DNA of 64,000 nt from Spartobacteria bacterium LR76 (lineage in GTDB: Bacteria > Verrucomicrobiota > Verrucomicrobiia > Chthoniobacterales > Terrimicrobiaceae), in contig QAYZ01000014.1 in the NCBI GenBank assembly GCA_003054655.1, positions 434,001 to 498,000 of the forward strand, given 5' to 3'. This document shows positions 50,320 to 59,707 of the stretch, one piece after another (position 1 is the stretch's first letter; each line of letters begins with the position of its first letter). Both the position numbers and the translations under genes were made by a program. The notes under the pieces were generated by a model. It saw only the letters and a program-made list of their open reading frames with translations. It was not told where the DNA came from and did not search any database.

Positions 50320-51252
50320 ATGACATCAATTGAAACTAAGAAATCGATTCAGAAAATCCAGAAGTTAGTATTAGCGGTAATCGCCATTATCTCGCTGAAT
50401 GTCGACTTCGCGCATGCGGGCTATCCCGACTCCGTCATCGCCAGCAATCCAGTCCTCTACTACCGTTTCAATGAAGGCTCCGGCACCAGTCTGTCGAATT
50501 CCGCGACCGGATCAAATGCTGTCACGCAGACCGCGACGGCTGGAACCACTTTGATTCTGGGAAGCGGAACCACAGGGCCTCGCCCGCCTGCCTACCTTGG
50601 CTTGGAATCCGACAACCTTGCCGGCATCTTCTCGGGAGGCACTGGTAGCCAAGTTTCGTTGTCTGGCAGTGGAGGGTTATATGGTTCCTTGTCGGGCAAA
50701 TCAGGGATAACAATATCTACGTGGATCAATCCTTCAACGCTACCGACCGGAAGCTCGGAAGACGTCTTCTTCCAGTTGCGGAATGGAGTTGGATCAACAG
50801 GTCTTCAGCTGAGTTTGAAATCGGGTGTCATAAGCATGGCGGGACGGAGCCAAAACGGCGATAGTTTTTCCAGTAATTCGTCGACTTACACTCTTAGTAC
50901 TGGGACGTGGTATCAGATCACGGGCGTTTGGGATTTCTCGATTAAAACCATGACACTCTATGTTAATGGAATCAGTCTGGGTAGCTACAGCGCTTCTGGC
51001 TGGGGTTCCAGCGCATTCAATATTACGACAAGCACCAGTAATCCCATACTTATCGGAAGTAGCGCCTCAAGCAGTTACTTTCATGGCGCTTTGGACGAGT
51101 TCGCTATTTACAATAGCGCTCTGTCAGCGTCGCAAATCAGCGCGCTTTATAACGCGGCTGTCGTGCCCGAACCAACCGCTGCCCACCTGTTGTTGGGAGC
51201 AGTTGGGTCGCTGGCCTGGTTTTTACGGCGCCGGCGTCACTTGAGCGTCTGA
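50320..51252 (+). CDS. LamG-domain PEP-CTERM surface protein
   Basis: 310 residues from the ATG at 50320, preferred over a TTG at 50287 by the conserved spacing to the upstream element. Signal peptide LVLAVIAIISLNVDFAHA; then SVIASNPVLYYRFNEGSGT, the opening of a LamG/concanavalin-like domain, with ITISTWINPSTLPTGSS, WYQITGVWDFSIKTMTLYVNG and HGALDEFAIYNSALSASQI. The end has VPEP, a hydrophobic helix (AAHLLLGAVGSLAWFL) and RRRRH, an intact PEP-CTERM signal. It is probably surface-displayed and part of the XylR-type regulon. Confidence 0.88.
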   Translation: MTSIETKKSIQKIQKLVLAVIAIISLNVDFAHAGYPDSVIASNPVLYYRFNEGSGTSLSNSATGSNAVTQTATAGTTLILGSGTTGPRPPAYLGLESDNLAGIFSGGTGSQVSLSGSGGLYGSLSGKSGITISTWINPSTLPTGSSEDVFFQLRNGVGSTGLQLSLKSGVISMAGRSQNGDSFSSNSSTYTLSTGTWYQITGVWDFSIKTMTLYVNGISLGSYSASGWGSSAFNITTSTSNPILIGSSASSSYFHGALDEFAIYNSALSASQISALYNAAVVPEPTAAHLLLGAVGSLAWFLRRRRHLSV

Positions 51253-51841
51253 ACTGGCCGCCTTGGCGCTGCTGCGCCGATGTCTTCGATTTGAAGGAAT
51301 GTCGAGAGGCGGCGCTGGACCAGCTTAACTGGCTGATCGGCAACACACACGTCCACGCCTCCGTCGTGTTCGGGCGGGGTACAATACCCCATGACGGATG
51401 GCCGCCCCTATAGCTGCCTGCCGGGCGGCTTCATGAATGGACCGTGTGACGTGGGGACGGATGAAATCTATGTCGATATGGAGGGGCACGACGACTGGGC
51501 CACCTGTGAGTATTTGGTTTTCCCAGACCCCCAACGAGATGTTTACCAACTTCGAACCCGCGTCGTTGGCAGTACTGGCTTGGAAAGCTGCAATGGGCTG
51601 CGCCGTGCTGACCTTGCGGCACCACGACGGGTCCTGTGGCCGCCACGAACCGGAGATTTTTATGTTGGGAAAATCTTCCCTAGCCAGGACGGGAACATGC
51701 GTCATGTTCAAATCGTGCGACCGGATTGGGCTCCGCCGTGGAGCGCCAGATGGAAATCATTCCCGAGTTGAAACCGTGAGAGAAATTACGCTTGGAGAGC
51801 ATTTGTGCGGCCGGTAATCAGACACAGATGAAAGTGGCGGA
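51253..51841. other. 589-base region without a confident gene
   Basis: Several overlapping open frames of ~125 codons occur here on both strands, but none has a recognised motif or convincing start. One plus-strand stretch (51275-51412) reads VFDLKECREAALDQLNWLIG and NTHVHASVVFGRGTIPHDGW before a stop and looks protein-like, so a decayed gene is possible. Nothing else was seen. Confidence 0.4.
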
Positions 51842-53494
51842 ATGAAGATAAGCCGAGACATCAAACGGGGATACCTTTTGCTCTTTGTTCTGCCGCTTTT
51901 GGCATTTGGCGAAACGATCTCGAAAAATTCCGTGCCCCCTGTCGGCAGGGACCTGTCGGCGGTTTTCCAACGAGCCCGGGAAGGGGCTCCTTTGCGTTAT
52001 GTCGCTCTTGGTGGGTCCATTACCCAGGCTGGGGAGGGGTGGATCGGCGGTTGGTTGAAGGAAAAATTTCCACAGAGTGAGGTTTCGGCGATCAACTCCG
52101 GCATGAGCGCCACCGGGAGTGCTCTGGGGATCTTTCGAGTGGAGCGGGATGTGATTGCTTATCAGCCGGACTTGGTGGCAATCGAGTATTGCGTCAACGA
52201 TGGGGGGCTGACGGATGAGGAGGCGATCCGTTACATGGAGAGCCTGGTGGTCCGACTCAGGAAACTGCCGCATCCACCCGCTATCCTCATTCTTGAGGCG
52301 GCTGCCAGGGATGGGGTGAATCTGAAACGCTACCGGGAAGTCGCACAGCACTACAATCTATTGGAAGTCGATCTTCAGGCGGCGGTGGATGCGGAATTGA
52401 AGGTCAGCGGACGTGCCTGGGAAACCCTGTTCAGCGACGCCGTGCATCCGAACAAGGAAGGGCATGTCTTCTATGCTAAGGTGATCGAGGAGTCGCTTAC
52501 TCCATTTTTGGAGGCCGGCGGCACAGACGCTTCTTCCCGCCTGCCGCCTCCTTTAAGCGCGAAACCTCTGCTGCTGGACGGACGCATGGTGTCGTTGTCC
52601 GGAATCACGGCAAAAGCGGGATGGAAGCTGGAAAGCTCCCTGCCCTCCTGGTGGAACCGCTTTTTCAACGGTGTTCTATCGGCGGGAAAACCAGGAACTA
52701 CCATGGAGCTGCCGTTCCGGGGAACGACGGTGGGGCTGTTTTTTGCCATGGATAGGGGGTTCGGGACTTTTTACGCCAGCGTTGATGGGGCGAATCCCGA
52801 GCAGGTGTTCACCAATACGAGGGGCGGTTATTCGTATAAAATCTTCGCAACGGATATTGCCCCGCAGGAGCATTCGATCTGTGTGGCTCTGCCGCCGGCT
52901 TCTGCGCCGGCGCTTCGCCAGAACGGTCCCGTGAAACTGGGTTTTCTTTTGTTGGCGGGGGAAACGGGAGCTTCCAACCTGCGGGGAGAGCAGGGAGATT
53001 TTTCCCCCGACAAACTGGAGCCTCTGGATTTCCGGGCACTGAAACTCGAAGGTCTGCGCTGGACCGGCGCGTATCCGCTGCCGGACGCGGAAGCCCATGA
53101 TGCCGAGACGTTCATGGAAATGCCTTTTCCTCCAGAGGAAAAAGACGCGGCGGAGGTGCAATGGAACCCATTGCCTGCTACCGAGGACGATGTCTGGGAT
53201 TTCCGGAAACTGGTCGCTACGAAAGCGCCGGGGATTGTTTATGTCTCGGCCTCCGTGGATTCTTCAGATTCCGGTACCGGTCTCTTGATCCTGACTGTGG
53301 ATTACTTCGCCAGGATCTGGGTGAATGGGAAACTGGCGGGAAAAATCGGTGCCAATCACGGTTCTCCTGACGAACCTAAACAAATTCCCATTGAATTGAG
53401 GAAGGGAAAAAACGATGTCCTCATTAAAGTCGGAGCTGGCAGTGACGGGCATAGGTTGAATTTCTCCATCGGAACCTCCGGCGGCGGTACCTGA
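51842..53494 (+). CDS. Secreted SGNH/GDSL hydrolase with C-terminal beta domains
   Basis: 550 residues with a signal peptide (GYLLLFVLPLLAFGE). The SGNH domain (~45-225) has LGGSITQAG (Ser), INSGMSATGS (Gly), EYCVNDGG (Asn) and SDAVHPNKEGH (Asp-x-x-His): all four blocks are present. The remaining ~320 residues are beta-rich, with FRGTTVGLFFAMDRGFGTFYA resembling an SGNH-associated beta domain and a last domain with YFARIWVNGKLAGK like a glycan-binding jelly roll. Probably an extracellular carbohydrate esterase. It lies downstream of the copy-B PEP-CTERM gene but after a 589-base gap. Confidence 0.85.
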   Translation: MKISRDIKRGYLLLFVLPLLAFGETISKNSVPPVGRDLSAVFQRAREGAPLRYVALGGSITQAGEGWIGGWLKEKFPQSEVSAINSGMSATGSALGIFRVERDVIAYQPDLVAIEYCVNDGGLTDEEAIRYMESLVVRLRKLPHPPAILILEAAARDGVNLKRYREVAQHYNLLEVDLQAAVDAELKVSGRAWETLFSDAVHPNKEGHVFYAKVIEESLTPFLEAGGTDASSRLPPPLSAKPLLLDGRMVSLSGITAKAGWKLESSLPSWWNRFFNGVLSAGKPGTTMELPFRGTTVGLFFAMDRGFGTFYASVDGANPEQVFTNTRGGYSYKIFATDIAPQEHSICVALPPASAPALRQNGPVKLGFLLLAGETGASNLRGEQGDFSPDKLEPLDFRALKLEGLRWTGAYPLPDAEAHDAETFMEMPFPPEEKDAAEVQWNPLPATEDDVWDFRKLVATKAPGIVYVSASVDSSDSGTGLLILTVDYFARIWVNGKLAGKIGANHGSPDEPKQIPIELRKGKNDVLIKVGAGSDGHRLNFSIGTSGGGT

Positions 53495-53555
53495 AGCCCT
53501 TCCTCGCGCCGCCCCCATGTTTTCCAGCGTGATTTCCAAGGCTAGAACGTTTAGT

Positions 53556-53911
53556 GGTGACTGATACCCACACAGCTTGGAAGGGCTGGTGGTAACACGA
53601 CGAGAATAACGAGGCGCCGATGGCGTGAGGTTGCCTTGCAGCTCTGGGTGTCCCCAGGGCTCTGGAGCGGGGAGGATGGGGTGGGAGGTGTATGATTCAA
53701 ACAACATCATCTCCAATGGCCGTTCTGTTGAGAGCGGGGAACCTGGCACCAGGCCAGATGGATTCGGCAACCTTCGCGTTCTTCCTCGTATGAACCCACA
53801 CGCCATTTATGCCGGTGTCGCGAAGACCGAGGTCGAGTTGCGGCGGCTCAAGAAAGCGACAGCACGAAACGGGGGCAGAACGTCTGCTCTGGCCACGGCG
53901 GAAGACCCCGG
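53556..53911 (+). repeat. Dispersed repeat, copy B
   Basis: Second copy of the element at 37899-38208, ~85% identical where aligned and carrying an extra ~56-base segment (about 53584-53639). The CCCAGGG and AGAGCGG hairpins are kept; in the second, one C-G pair is replaced by a G-U pair (CCGTTCT against AGAGCGG). The right end stops 5 bases before the ATG of the hypothetical gene at 53916. The rest of 53495-53915 shows nothing else. Confidence 0.8.
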
Positions 53912-53915
53912 AATC

Positions 53916-54371
53916 ATGTACGTGATCACGCGTGAGGAAATCGATGCCAGTGATTACACGCGTTTCCTTGCCAATTTTGGCCCGGCAGTTGGTAAAGAGC
54001 GCCTCTGTCAGATTGCCGGGAGGGTCTCCTTTACCGTGCAGGGCTACGAAGACCGGGAGGAGGAGATCTTTGAGATCCCCGAAATACGCGAATATTTCCA
54101 GCTCGCGCACAAGAGATGGCCTTGCTGGCTGTTCACCGCAGATGTGCGCACAGCCTGCCTTCACGCCATCACCCTCTGCGTTTTACAAAAGATCGATATC
54201 ATCCGCGCGCCTGGCGCGGGCATCAATCACGTCCAGACCTCACTTGAGGATCTCAAGTCCTTCTTTGAAGAGTCACTCAGGGTCACGGCCATCATGGACT
54301 CAAGAGCTGGCATCAGCAGGAAGCTGGGCGGGAAGCGGATCGAAGCCCTTGTGGAGTATCTGGGAGTGTAG
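53916..54371 (+). CDS. Hypothetical protein with GYED/EIPE motif
   Basis: 151 residues from the ATG at 53916; the longer open frame upstream is the repeat and is excluded. FTVQGYEDREEEIFEIPEIREYFQ resembles an uncharacterised bacterial family with a GYDDDPREL-x-EIPEVR motif and a following WPYWFFFL segment; here WPCWLFTADVRT. No catalytic residues are evident and no signal peptide. It abuts the dispersed repeat and is followed after 7 bases by another small frame. Confidence 0.6.
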   Translation: MYVITREEIDASDYTRFLANFGPAVGKERLCQIAGRVSFTVQGYEDREEEIFEIPEIREYFQLAHKRWPCWLFTADVRTACLHAITLCVLQKIDIIRAPGAGINHVQTSLEDLKSFFEESLRVTAIMDSRAGISRKLGGKRIEALVEYLGV

Positions 54372-54378
54372 GCACCTT

Positions 54379-54624
54379 ATGATCGATCCCTGGCTACGGT
54401 GGCGCAGACAAGGCGAATTTCTGGTCCAGGGACAGGCCGTCCGTTTGCTTGAGGAGTCGGGAGCATTTTATTCCCCGGGGTGGACAAACGGAATGATCTG
54501 CCCGGAACGGAGCCGGACTGGGCAAAGGAGATTTTCTCCCGCAGCCGCTGGTCGGCGCTGGCGTCTAGCTCTTGCCTTCCGGCGGAAGAGGCGCGGAGTC
54601 CCGGATGATGATGCCGTTTCGTAG
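54379..54624 (+). CDS. Small uncharacterised protein
   Basis: 81 residues starting 7 bases after the preceding stop (WLRWRRQGEFLVQGQAVRLL ... FSPGW). The first half looks protein-like; the second half is Arg-rich and overlaps the 3' end of the opposite gene at 54565, so the true end may have been lost by a frameshift. No function is recognised. Confidence 0.35.
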   Translation: MIDPWLRWRRQGEFLVQGQAVRLLEESGAFYSPGWTNGMICPERSRTGQRRFSPAAAGRRWRLALAFRRKRRGVPDDDAVS

Positions 54625-55020
54625 CAGGCAGGTGATTCTGGCGCGGCGGGTGGAAAGATCGCCCTCCAGAAGTCGCTCATCGCGCAGCTCGTTATCGACG
54701 CCGACGAAGAACTTGAAAATCTCCATATCGGAGACGATTTCATCGATGGTCAACCGCTCGGGATTCGGAATATGGTCCGCAACTCTGAGACCGCACTGGA
54801 AGGCAGCTTGCCGTTCCAGGTAGTCGAGAAGCGATTGCTTCTTGATCATGCGAATCCCACGTTTGGCTCCCTCTTTCCGCTTCACCATGGAGACGATCAG
54901 CTTTTCGCCTGTGAGGGGATCGGTCTCCTCCAGGAGTTCCGAGAGAGAGGTGCGGGAAAGCCCGGATACGGGGCATCGTTCGCCCTCGTCCGGCAGCCGA
55001 ATCCAAACGGAATCATCCAT
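54565..55020 (-). CDS. Small DNA-binding-like hypothetical protein
   Basis: 151 residues. The N-terminal part IRLPDEGERCPVSGLSRTSLSELL, then GIRMIKKQSLLDYLE, resembles a verrucomicrobial family of small excisionase/MerR-like helix-turn-helix proteins, in which a GERCPxSGLSR motif is followed by basic residues and SLxDYL. The C-terminal half (RLTIDEIVSDMEIFKFFVGVDNE ... RRARITCLLRNGIIIRD) has no known match. Two Cys are too far apart for a metal site. Confidence 0.6.
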   Translation of the reverse strand: MDDSVWIRLPDEGERCPVSGLSRTSLSELLEETDPLTGEKLIVSMVKRKEGAKRGIRMIKKQSLLDYLERQAAFQCGLRVADHIPNPERLTIDEIVSDMEIFKFFVGVDNELRDERLLEGDLSTRRARITCLLRNGIIIRDSAPLPPEGKS

Positions 55021-55154
55021 GCGGGAAGAATTTTACGAAAATCACTCTCCGGTTCCCCAGTCAAATATCACCCTCGCAAAAGGATGTTATGACTTTGTTA
55101 TGACTTTTGACCAAAAAAACACGGAAATCCGTGTAAGTCGTTGATTATGAGGGG

Positions 55155-55229
<75 letters not shown>

Positions 55230-55456
55230 GTGACGAGCCCTGCATTCAAGCGGATTTCTCGGAAAACGCAATAGAAGAATCGCAATTCTGAGTATCTCAT
55301 CGTGGGGGATGGCAGGTGAAATGGGGTGGAAATGTGGCTCGGGAGGCGCAGGGAAGCGGGGTGGCCCATGGGAATGGGGGAATGCGAGAGGGGAGCCGAA
55401 GGCTTCTTCGGGTTCCGCTTGCAAAGGAGGCGGGGTCGGAGGATTGTCACTCGGAT

Positions 55457-55942
55457 ATGGTTCTCGAGCCAGGTGACATCGCCCCGGATTTCACAGCCCC
55501 GGTGGTCGGAGAGGGATTTTCTGAGGGTGAGCAGCTTACGCTTTCGTCCCTGAGGGGTTCTCCTGTGATCCTGTATTTTTACCCGAAGGACGACACGCCG
55601 GGGTGCACGAAGCAGGCTTGCGACCTGCGGGATCGTTACTCCGAGGTGGTTGAGAATGGGGCGAGGATTTTCGGCGTGAGCGTCGATCCGGTGGAGAGCC
55701 ACAAGAAATTTGTCCTGAAGCACAACCTGCCGTTCCCGCTGATCAGCGATGCGGATCGCGAGATCGTGCAGGCCTACGGCGTGTGGGTGGAGCGTTCCAT
55801 GTATGGAAAGAAGTACTTCGGCACGGAGCGCAGCACGTTTGTGATCAATCCGGAGGGCTGCATCAAATCGATCTATCGTAAGGTGAAGCCCGAGGAGCAT
55901 ACTGGAACCGTCATCGAGGACTTGCGACATTTTGAACCGTGA
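55457..55942 (+). CDS. bcp: Bcp-type peroxiredoxin (thiol peroxidase)
   Basis: 161 residues from the ATG at 55457; the open frame continues upstream but has no protein-like content. The PRX fold shows GDIAPDFTAP, LYFYPKDDTPGCTKQACDLRD with peroxidatic Cys and a resolving Cys five residues later (PGCTKQAC), and FGVSVDPVESHKKF. It reduces hydroperoxides with thioredoxin. The DUF697 gene follows after 13 bases. Confidence 0.93.
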   Translation: MVLEPGDIAPDFTAPVVGEGFSEGEQLTLSSLRGSPVILYFYPKDDTPGCTKQACDLRDRYSEVVENGARIFGVSVDPVESHKKFVLKHNLPFPLISDADREIVQAYGVWVERSMYGKKYFGTERSTFVINPEGCIKSIYRKVKPEEHTGTVIEDLRHFEP

Positions 55943-55955
55943 CACTTTATTGAGC

Positions 55956-57068
55956 ATGTACGACCGGCTGTTTCAGTTGGTCGATAAGCTGCCGGAGGGA
56001 ATGAAAAAGCCCATCCTGCGGGAAATTGCGCCGATCCGTGAGGTCTTCCTTGAGCAGCGCCCGGCGCGGCTCATGCTGGTGGGCAGCGTGGGCAAGAGCG
56101 TGCCCGAGTTTTTGCACACCGCCTGCGGCGTCACGGTGGAGACCGGCGAGATGTCGGGCGGATGGCGCAGCTACAAGCTCTCCGGCCGCTCGGGCCGGGG
56201 GGAGGCGCAGATCCTGGATGCCCGCTTCGATGCTCCGGACGATGTCGTGGCGGCGGCGATCACGCATGCGGCCCCGGATGTGCTGATTTACCTGCGGGAG
56301 AATCTTGAGCCGGAGGCGATCTGGACCAAGGCGATCTCGCGGGTCGCGCAGAGCGGTGCGGAGACGCCCATCGTGGGTATCGCCTATGGCGGAGAGCCGG
56401 CGAGGGTTCGCTTGCAGGCGCTCTTTGCCTCCGACCGCCAGTTTTCCATGCGACGTTCCGTGGTGTGCATGCCGGACGAGGAGGAGTGGGCTGTGGGCGA
56501 GGCGATTTGTTCCGTGCTGCCCAATGCTGCTCGGCTTGAGTTTGCCCGCATCGCCGGGGCGAAAAAGGCCCAGGCGGAAATTGCCGGATCGCTCCTGAAG
56601 TCCTTTACCACGGTGTGCGGCGTGATCGGTCTGCAGCCGATCCCACTGGCCGACATGCCGGTGTTGACGACCTTGCAGACGCTGATGGTCGGGCTGGTCG
56701 TCTACGTCTCGGGCAAGCCGGTCAATGTGCGGCTCGTTACTGAATTCCTCGGGGCGCTGGGGCTCAATATCGGGGCGGGCATCCTTTTCCGCGAGAGTGC
56801 ACGGGCGATCATTAAGATCGTTCCGCTCTGGGGCAATGCTGTCTCGGGATTCGTGGCGGGTGCGGGAACGTATGCGGTCGGTCGAGCGGCGATCTCGTAT
56901 TTCATCGAGGAAGCTCCCATTGCCGAAACCCAGAAGCTTTTCCACCGTCTGCTTCCGGGCTGGGATGCTTTCAAGCGCCGCCGTCTTCCATCCCTGAAAA
57001 CCGCCCAGACCATGGAGGCCGAGCAGGTCGAGTCCAAGACACCTCCCGCCGAGGGAGAGCCGAAGTAG
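55956..57068 (+). CDS. DUF697-family membrane protein with degenerate P-loop
   Basis: 370 residues from the ATG at 55956 (in-frame TTG codons at 55932 and 55950 are alternatives). A G-domain-like N-terminus has LMLVGSVGKSVPEFL, but the six-residue spacing of a true Walker A is missing and no DxxG or NKxD motif is evident, so it is unlikely to hydrolyse GTP. The C-terminal DUF697 part (AGSLLKSFTTVCGVIGLQPIPLADMPVLTTLQTLMV ... GNAVSGFVAGAGTYAVGRAAISYF) is hydrophobic. Relatives are fused to GTPases; the role is unclear. Confidence 0.75.
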   Translation: MYDRLFQLVDKLPEGMKKPILREIAPIREVFLEQRPARLMLVGSVGKSVPEFLHTACGVTVETGEMSGGWRSYKLSGRSGRGEAQILDARFDAPDDVVAAAITHAAPDVLIYLRENLEPEAIWTKAISRVAQSGAETPIVGIAYGGEPARVRLQALFASDRQFSMRRSVVCMPDEEEWAVGEAICSVLPNAARLEFARIAGAKKAQAEIAGSLLKSFTTVCGVIGLQPIPLADMPVLTTLQTLMVGLVVYVSGKPVNVRLVTEFLGALGLNIGAGILFRESARAIIKIVPLWGNAVSGFVAGAGTYAVGRAAISYFIEEAPIAETQKLFHRLLPGWDAFKRRRLPSLKTAQTMEAEQVESKTPPAEGEPK

Positions 57069-57072
57069 GCGG

Positions 57073-58530
57073 TTAGTAGCCCTCGCGCAACTGGGAAAAG
57101 GCTGCACCGAGCAGCTCGACCACGATGCGGGCGGAGAGTTTTTCCGGAGAGCTGAAGGGTGCCGCCGCACCCATTTCCCCTGCGCGCCCGCAGATCCATG
57201 CGCCGAGTACGGCACTCTTGAGGAGGTCTCCGTTCAACTGGCCGGCGAGAGCGGCGCAGGTGCCGGTGAGGACGTCGCCCATGCCGCCGCTCGCCATGCC
57301 GGGATTGCCGGTTGAGTTGTAGTAGCATGTGTCGGCATCGCCGATGATGGTGCGTGCGCCCTTGAGCAGGAGGGTGGGGGGATACTGGCTCGTGAAGTCG
57401 CGGAACCAGTCGATACGCGGGCGATCATTCCGGGGAAAAAGCCGCTCCATCTCCCCCGGGTGCGGGGTGAGCAGGCGAGGGCCGCGGCAGGTTTTCAGGA
57501 TCGATGTATCCTGGGAGACGGCGTTTAGCGCGTCGGCATCGACGACCATGGCGCGGGGCCATTCCCTCACGAGGGCGAGTATGTCGCTGTCGTTGGCACG
57601 GCCCAGGCCCGGGCCGACGGCGAGGACGTCCATCGGTTCCTCCAGCACCTCGCGATAGGTCGTGACCTGCTTCACCATCACCTCGGGAACGCAGGCGGTG
57701 GCGAGCACGGGCTGGATGTCGGCGTGGGCGTAGACCGTCACGAGCCCGGCCCCCGCAGCGACAGCGGCCGCCGAGGCAAGCCGGGCGGCTCCTGTCATTC
57801 CATGAGAACCTGCGATGATGCCGACGCGGTCGCACATCCCCTTGTGCGTGTCGAAGGCGCGGGGAGGGAGCCAGTACCGCAGCTCCTCCGGGGTGGAGAG
57901 CCGTGGAAAGCCCTCCCGGTCGAGGTTGAGATCGTCAAGGGGTATGAAGGCGAGGCGGCCGACGTGGTTGGTCGCGGCATCGGCGACGAGACCCCGTTTT
58001 ACGGCACCAATGGTGGCGGTGAGGTCGGCCTGGACGCAGGCGGCGGAGGGTTCGCCTGTGTCGCCATTCAGTCCGCTGGGGATGTCGATGGCGAGCACCC
58101 AGGCGTTGTGGCTGAGGCGCTGGGAGTTCATGCGACGGATGACGGCCGCGACTTCATCACGCGGCTCGCCCGTCACTCCGGTGCCGAGCAGCCCGTCGAG
58201 CAGGACGAGCGGCCCACCGAAATCCTCGCGCGTGGAAAGATCCAGTGACAGGAGATGCTTGCGAGGCAGCTCGGCGAGCTGCTCCGCAGGATGGGCCAGC
58301 TCCACCGTGACGCTCCAGCCCCATCGGCGCAAGTGCCGCAGGGCCACCAGGGCGTCGCCTCCATTGTTTCCCTTGCCGCAGTAGGCAATACAGGTGCCGG
58401 GCCGGTTATGGAACTGCCGGACGATGCGGGCGATGCCCAGTCCGGCGTCCTCCATGAGATGTTCCGCGCTGATGCCACGGCTGAAGGCCGCGCTTTCGAT
58501 CCGCCGCATTTCCTCGCAGGTCACGAGCAT
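57073..58530 (-). CDS. nnr: Bifunctional NAD(P)H-hydrate epimerase / ADP-dependent NAD(P)HX dehydratase
   Basis: 485 residues with the two normal domains. The YjeF_N epimerase (1-~210) includes CGKGNNGGDALVALRHL and AIDIPSGLNGDTGEP. The C-terminal ribokinase-like dehydratase has HKGMCDRVGIIAGSHGMTGA, AVGPGLG, LTPHPGEMERL and GNPGMASGGMGDVLTG. Together they repair hydrated NADH and NADPH. It is convergent with the DUF697 gene, with 4 bases between stops, and follows dnaJ on the same strand. Confidence 0.95.
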   Translation of the reverse strand: MLVTCEEMRRIESAAFSRGISAEHLMEDAGLGIARIVRQFHNRPGTCIAYCGKGNNGGDALVALRHLRRWGWSVTVELAHPAEQLAELPRKHLLSLDLSTREDFGGPLVLLDGLLGTGVTGEPRDEVAAVIRRMNSQRLSHNAWVLAIDIPSGLNGDTGEPSAACVQADLTATIGAVKRGLVADAATNHVGRLAFIPLDDLNLDREGFPRLSTPEELRYWLPPRAFDTHKGMCDRVGIIAGSHGMTGAARLASAAAVAAGAGLVTVYAHADIQPVLATACVPEVMVKQVTTYREVLEEPMDVLAVGPGLGRANDSDILALVREWPRAMVVDADALNAVSQDTSILKTCRGPRLLTPHPGEMERLFPRNDRPRIDWFRDFTSQYPPTLLLKGARTIIGDADTCYYNSTGNPGMASGGMGDVLTGTCAALAGQLNGDLLKSAVLGAWICGRAGEMGAAAPFSSPEKLSARIVVELLGAAFSQLREGY

Positions 58531-58561
58531 ACGACCAATCTAGCAAGGCCTTGCCGTTGTG

Positions 58562-59707
58562 CTAGCTAAACAAATCCCGCAGCCGGTCGGTGAAGCTCTT
58601 GTGCAGGGGCGTATTCTCCTCCCCGCAGAGCTGGGCAAAGTGCTCGAGCGCCTTGCGCTGCTCGCCGTTGAGGCGAGTCGGCACCTCGACCTGGACGCGG
58701 GCGAGGATGTCGCCGCGGCTGGTGCTGCCGAGAGCGGGCATGCCCTGGCTGCGGATGCGGAAGACGCTGTCACCCTGGGTGCCGGCGGGGATCTTGAGCG
58801 AAACCGCCGCGCTCAGCGTCGGTACGCGCACCTCTCCTCCGAGAGCGGCGATCGAAAACGGGATCGGGATTTCGCAATGCAGATCCATGCCGTCGCGTTG
58901 GAAAATGGCGTGTTCTTTGAGGTGGATCACGACGTACAGGTCGCCGGATGCGCCGCCGCGCAGGCCGGCCTCGCCGCCTCCGCTGCTGCGGAGCCGGGCT
59001 CCCTCGTCGATGCCTGCGGGGATCTTGAGCTTCACGCGTGACGTGCGCTCGGTGCGTCCCTCACCGTGGCATGTCTTGCAGGGCTTCTCGATGACGCTGC
59101 CCGTGCCGTGGCAGTTTGGGCAGGTCTGGGCGACCTGGAAAAATCCGCGTGATGCCACGACCTGGCCGCGACCGCGGCACACCGAGCAGGTGACAGCGCG
59201 GGAGCCTTTTTGCGCTCCGCTGCCGCCGCAATCTTCACAGGCGTCGAGTTTGCGAATCTCGATCTCCTTTTCGCAGCCGGTGCCGGCCTCCTCAAGCGTG
59301 ATTTGCAGGTCGTACCGGAGGTCCGAGCCGCGCTGGCGTCCGGAGCCGTCGCCGCCTCCGCCGCCGAAAAATTGTTCAAAGATGCCTCCCGCGCCTCCGG
59401 CCGAGCCGAAGACTTCGCGGAACAGGTCAAAGGGATCGTGGAACCCTCCACCGCCTCCGCCGCCCATGCCGCCGCCTTGCTGAAAGGCCGCGTGTCCATA
59501 GCGGTCATAGGCCGCCCGCTTCTGGGCATCCATGAGGATCTCGTACGCTTCGCCGAGCTCCTTGAAGCGTTCCTCCGCCTCGTGATCTCCCGGGTTCTTG
59601 TCCGGGTGATACTTGATCGCGAGCTTGCGGTAGGATTTTTTGATCTCCTCTTCCGTGGACTCGCGCCGGACTTCCAGGACTTCGTAGTAGCAGCGCTTCG
59701 TCATCAT
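58562..59707 (-). CDS. dnaJ: Chaperone protein DnaJ
   Basis: 381 residues in the canonical order: J domain with HPD ([27 protein letters not shown]), Gly-rich linker ([15 protein letters not shown]), four CxxCxGxG zinc repeats ([32 protein letters not shown]) and the C-terminal substrate-binding domain. It recruits DnaK and its clients. The start overlaps the grpE stop by 4 nt, so the two are coupled. Confidence 0.97.
   Translation of the reverse strand: MMTKRCYYEVLEVRRESTEEEIKKSYRKLAIKYHPDKNPGDHEAEERFKELGEAYEILMDAQKRAAYDRYGHAAFQQGGGMGGGGGGGFHDPFDLFREVFGSAGGAGGIFEQFFGGGGGDGSGRQRGSDLRYDLQITLEEAGTGCEKEIEIRKLDACEDCGGSGAQKGSRAVTCSVCRGRGQVVASRGFFQVAQTCPNCHGTGSVIEKPCKTCHGEGRTERTSRVKLKIPAGIDEGARLRSSGGGEAGLRGGASGDLYVVIHLKEHAIFQRDGMDLHCEIPIPFSIAALGGEVRVPTLSAAVSLKIPAGTQGDSVFRIRSQGMPALGSTSRGDILARVQVEVPTRLNGEQRKALEHFAQLCGEENTPLHKSFTDRLRDLFS

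Noticed and set aside
53625-53915. Longer N-terminus for the hypothetical protein at 53916
   Set aside because: The extra codons are the dispersed repeat, which in copy A runs into an unrelated sequence.
55316-55456. N-terminal extension of the peroxiredoxin
   Set aside because: The in-frame upstream codons are Gly/Arg-rich without homology; the family starts at the ATG at 55457.
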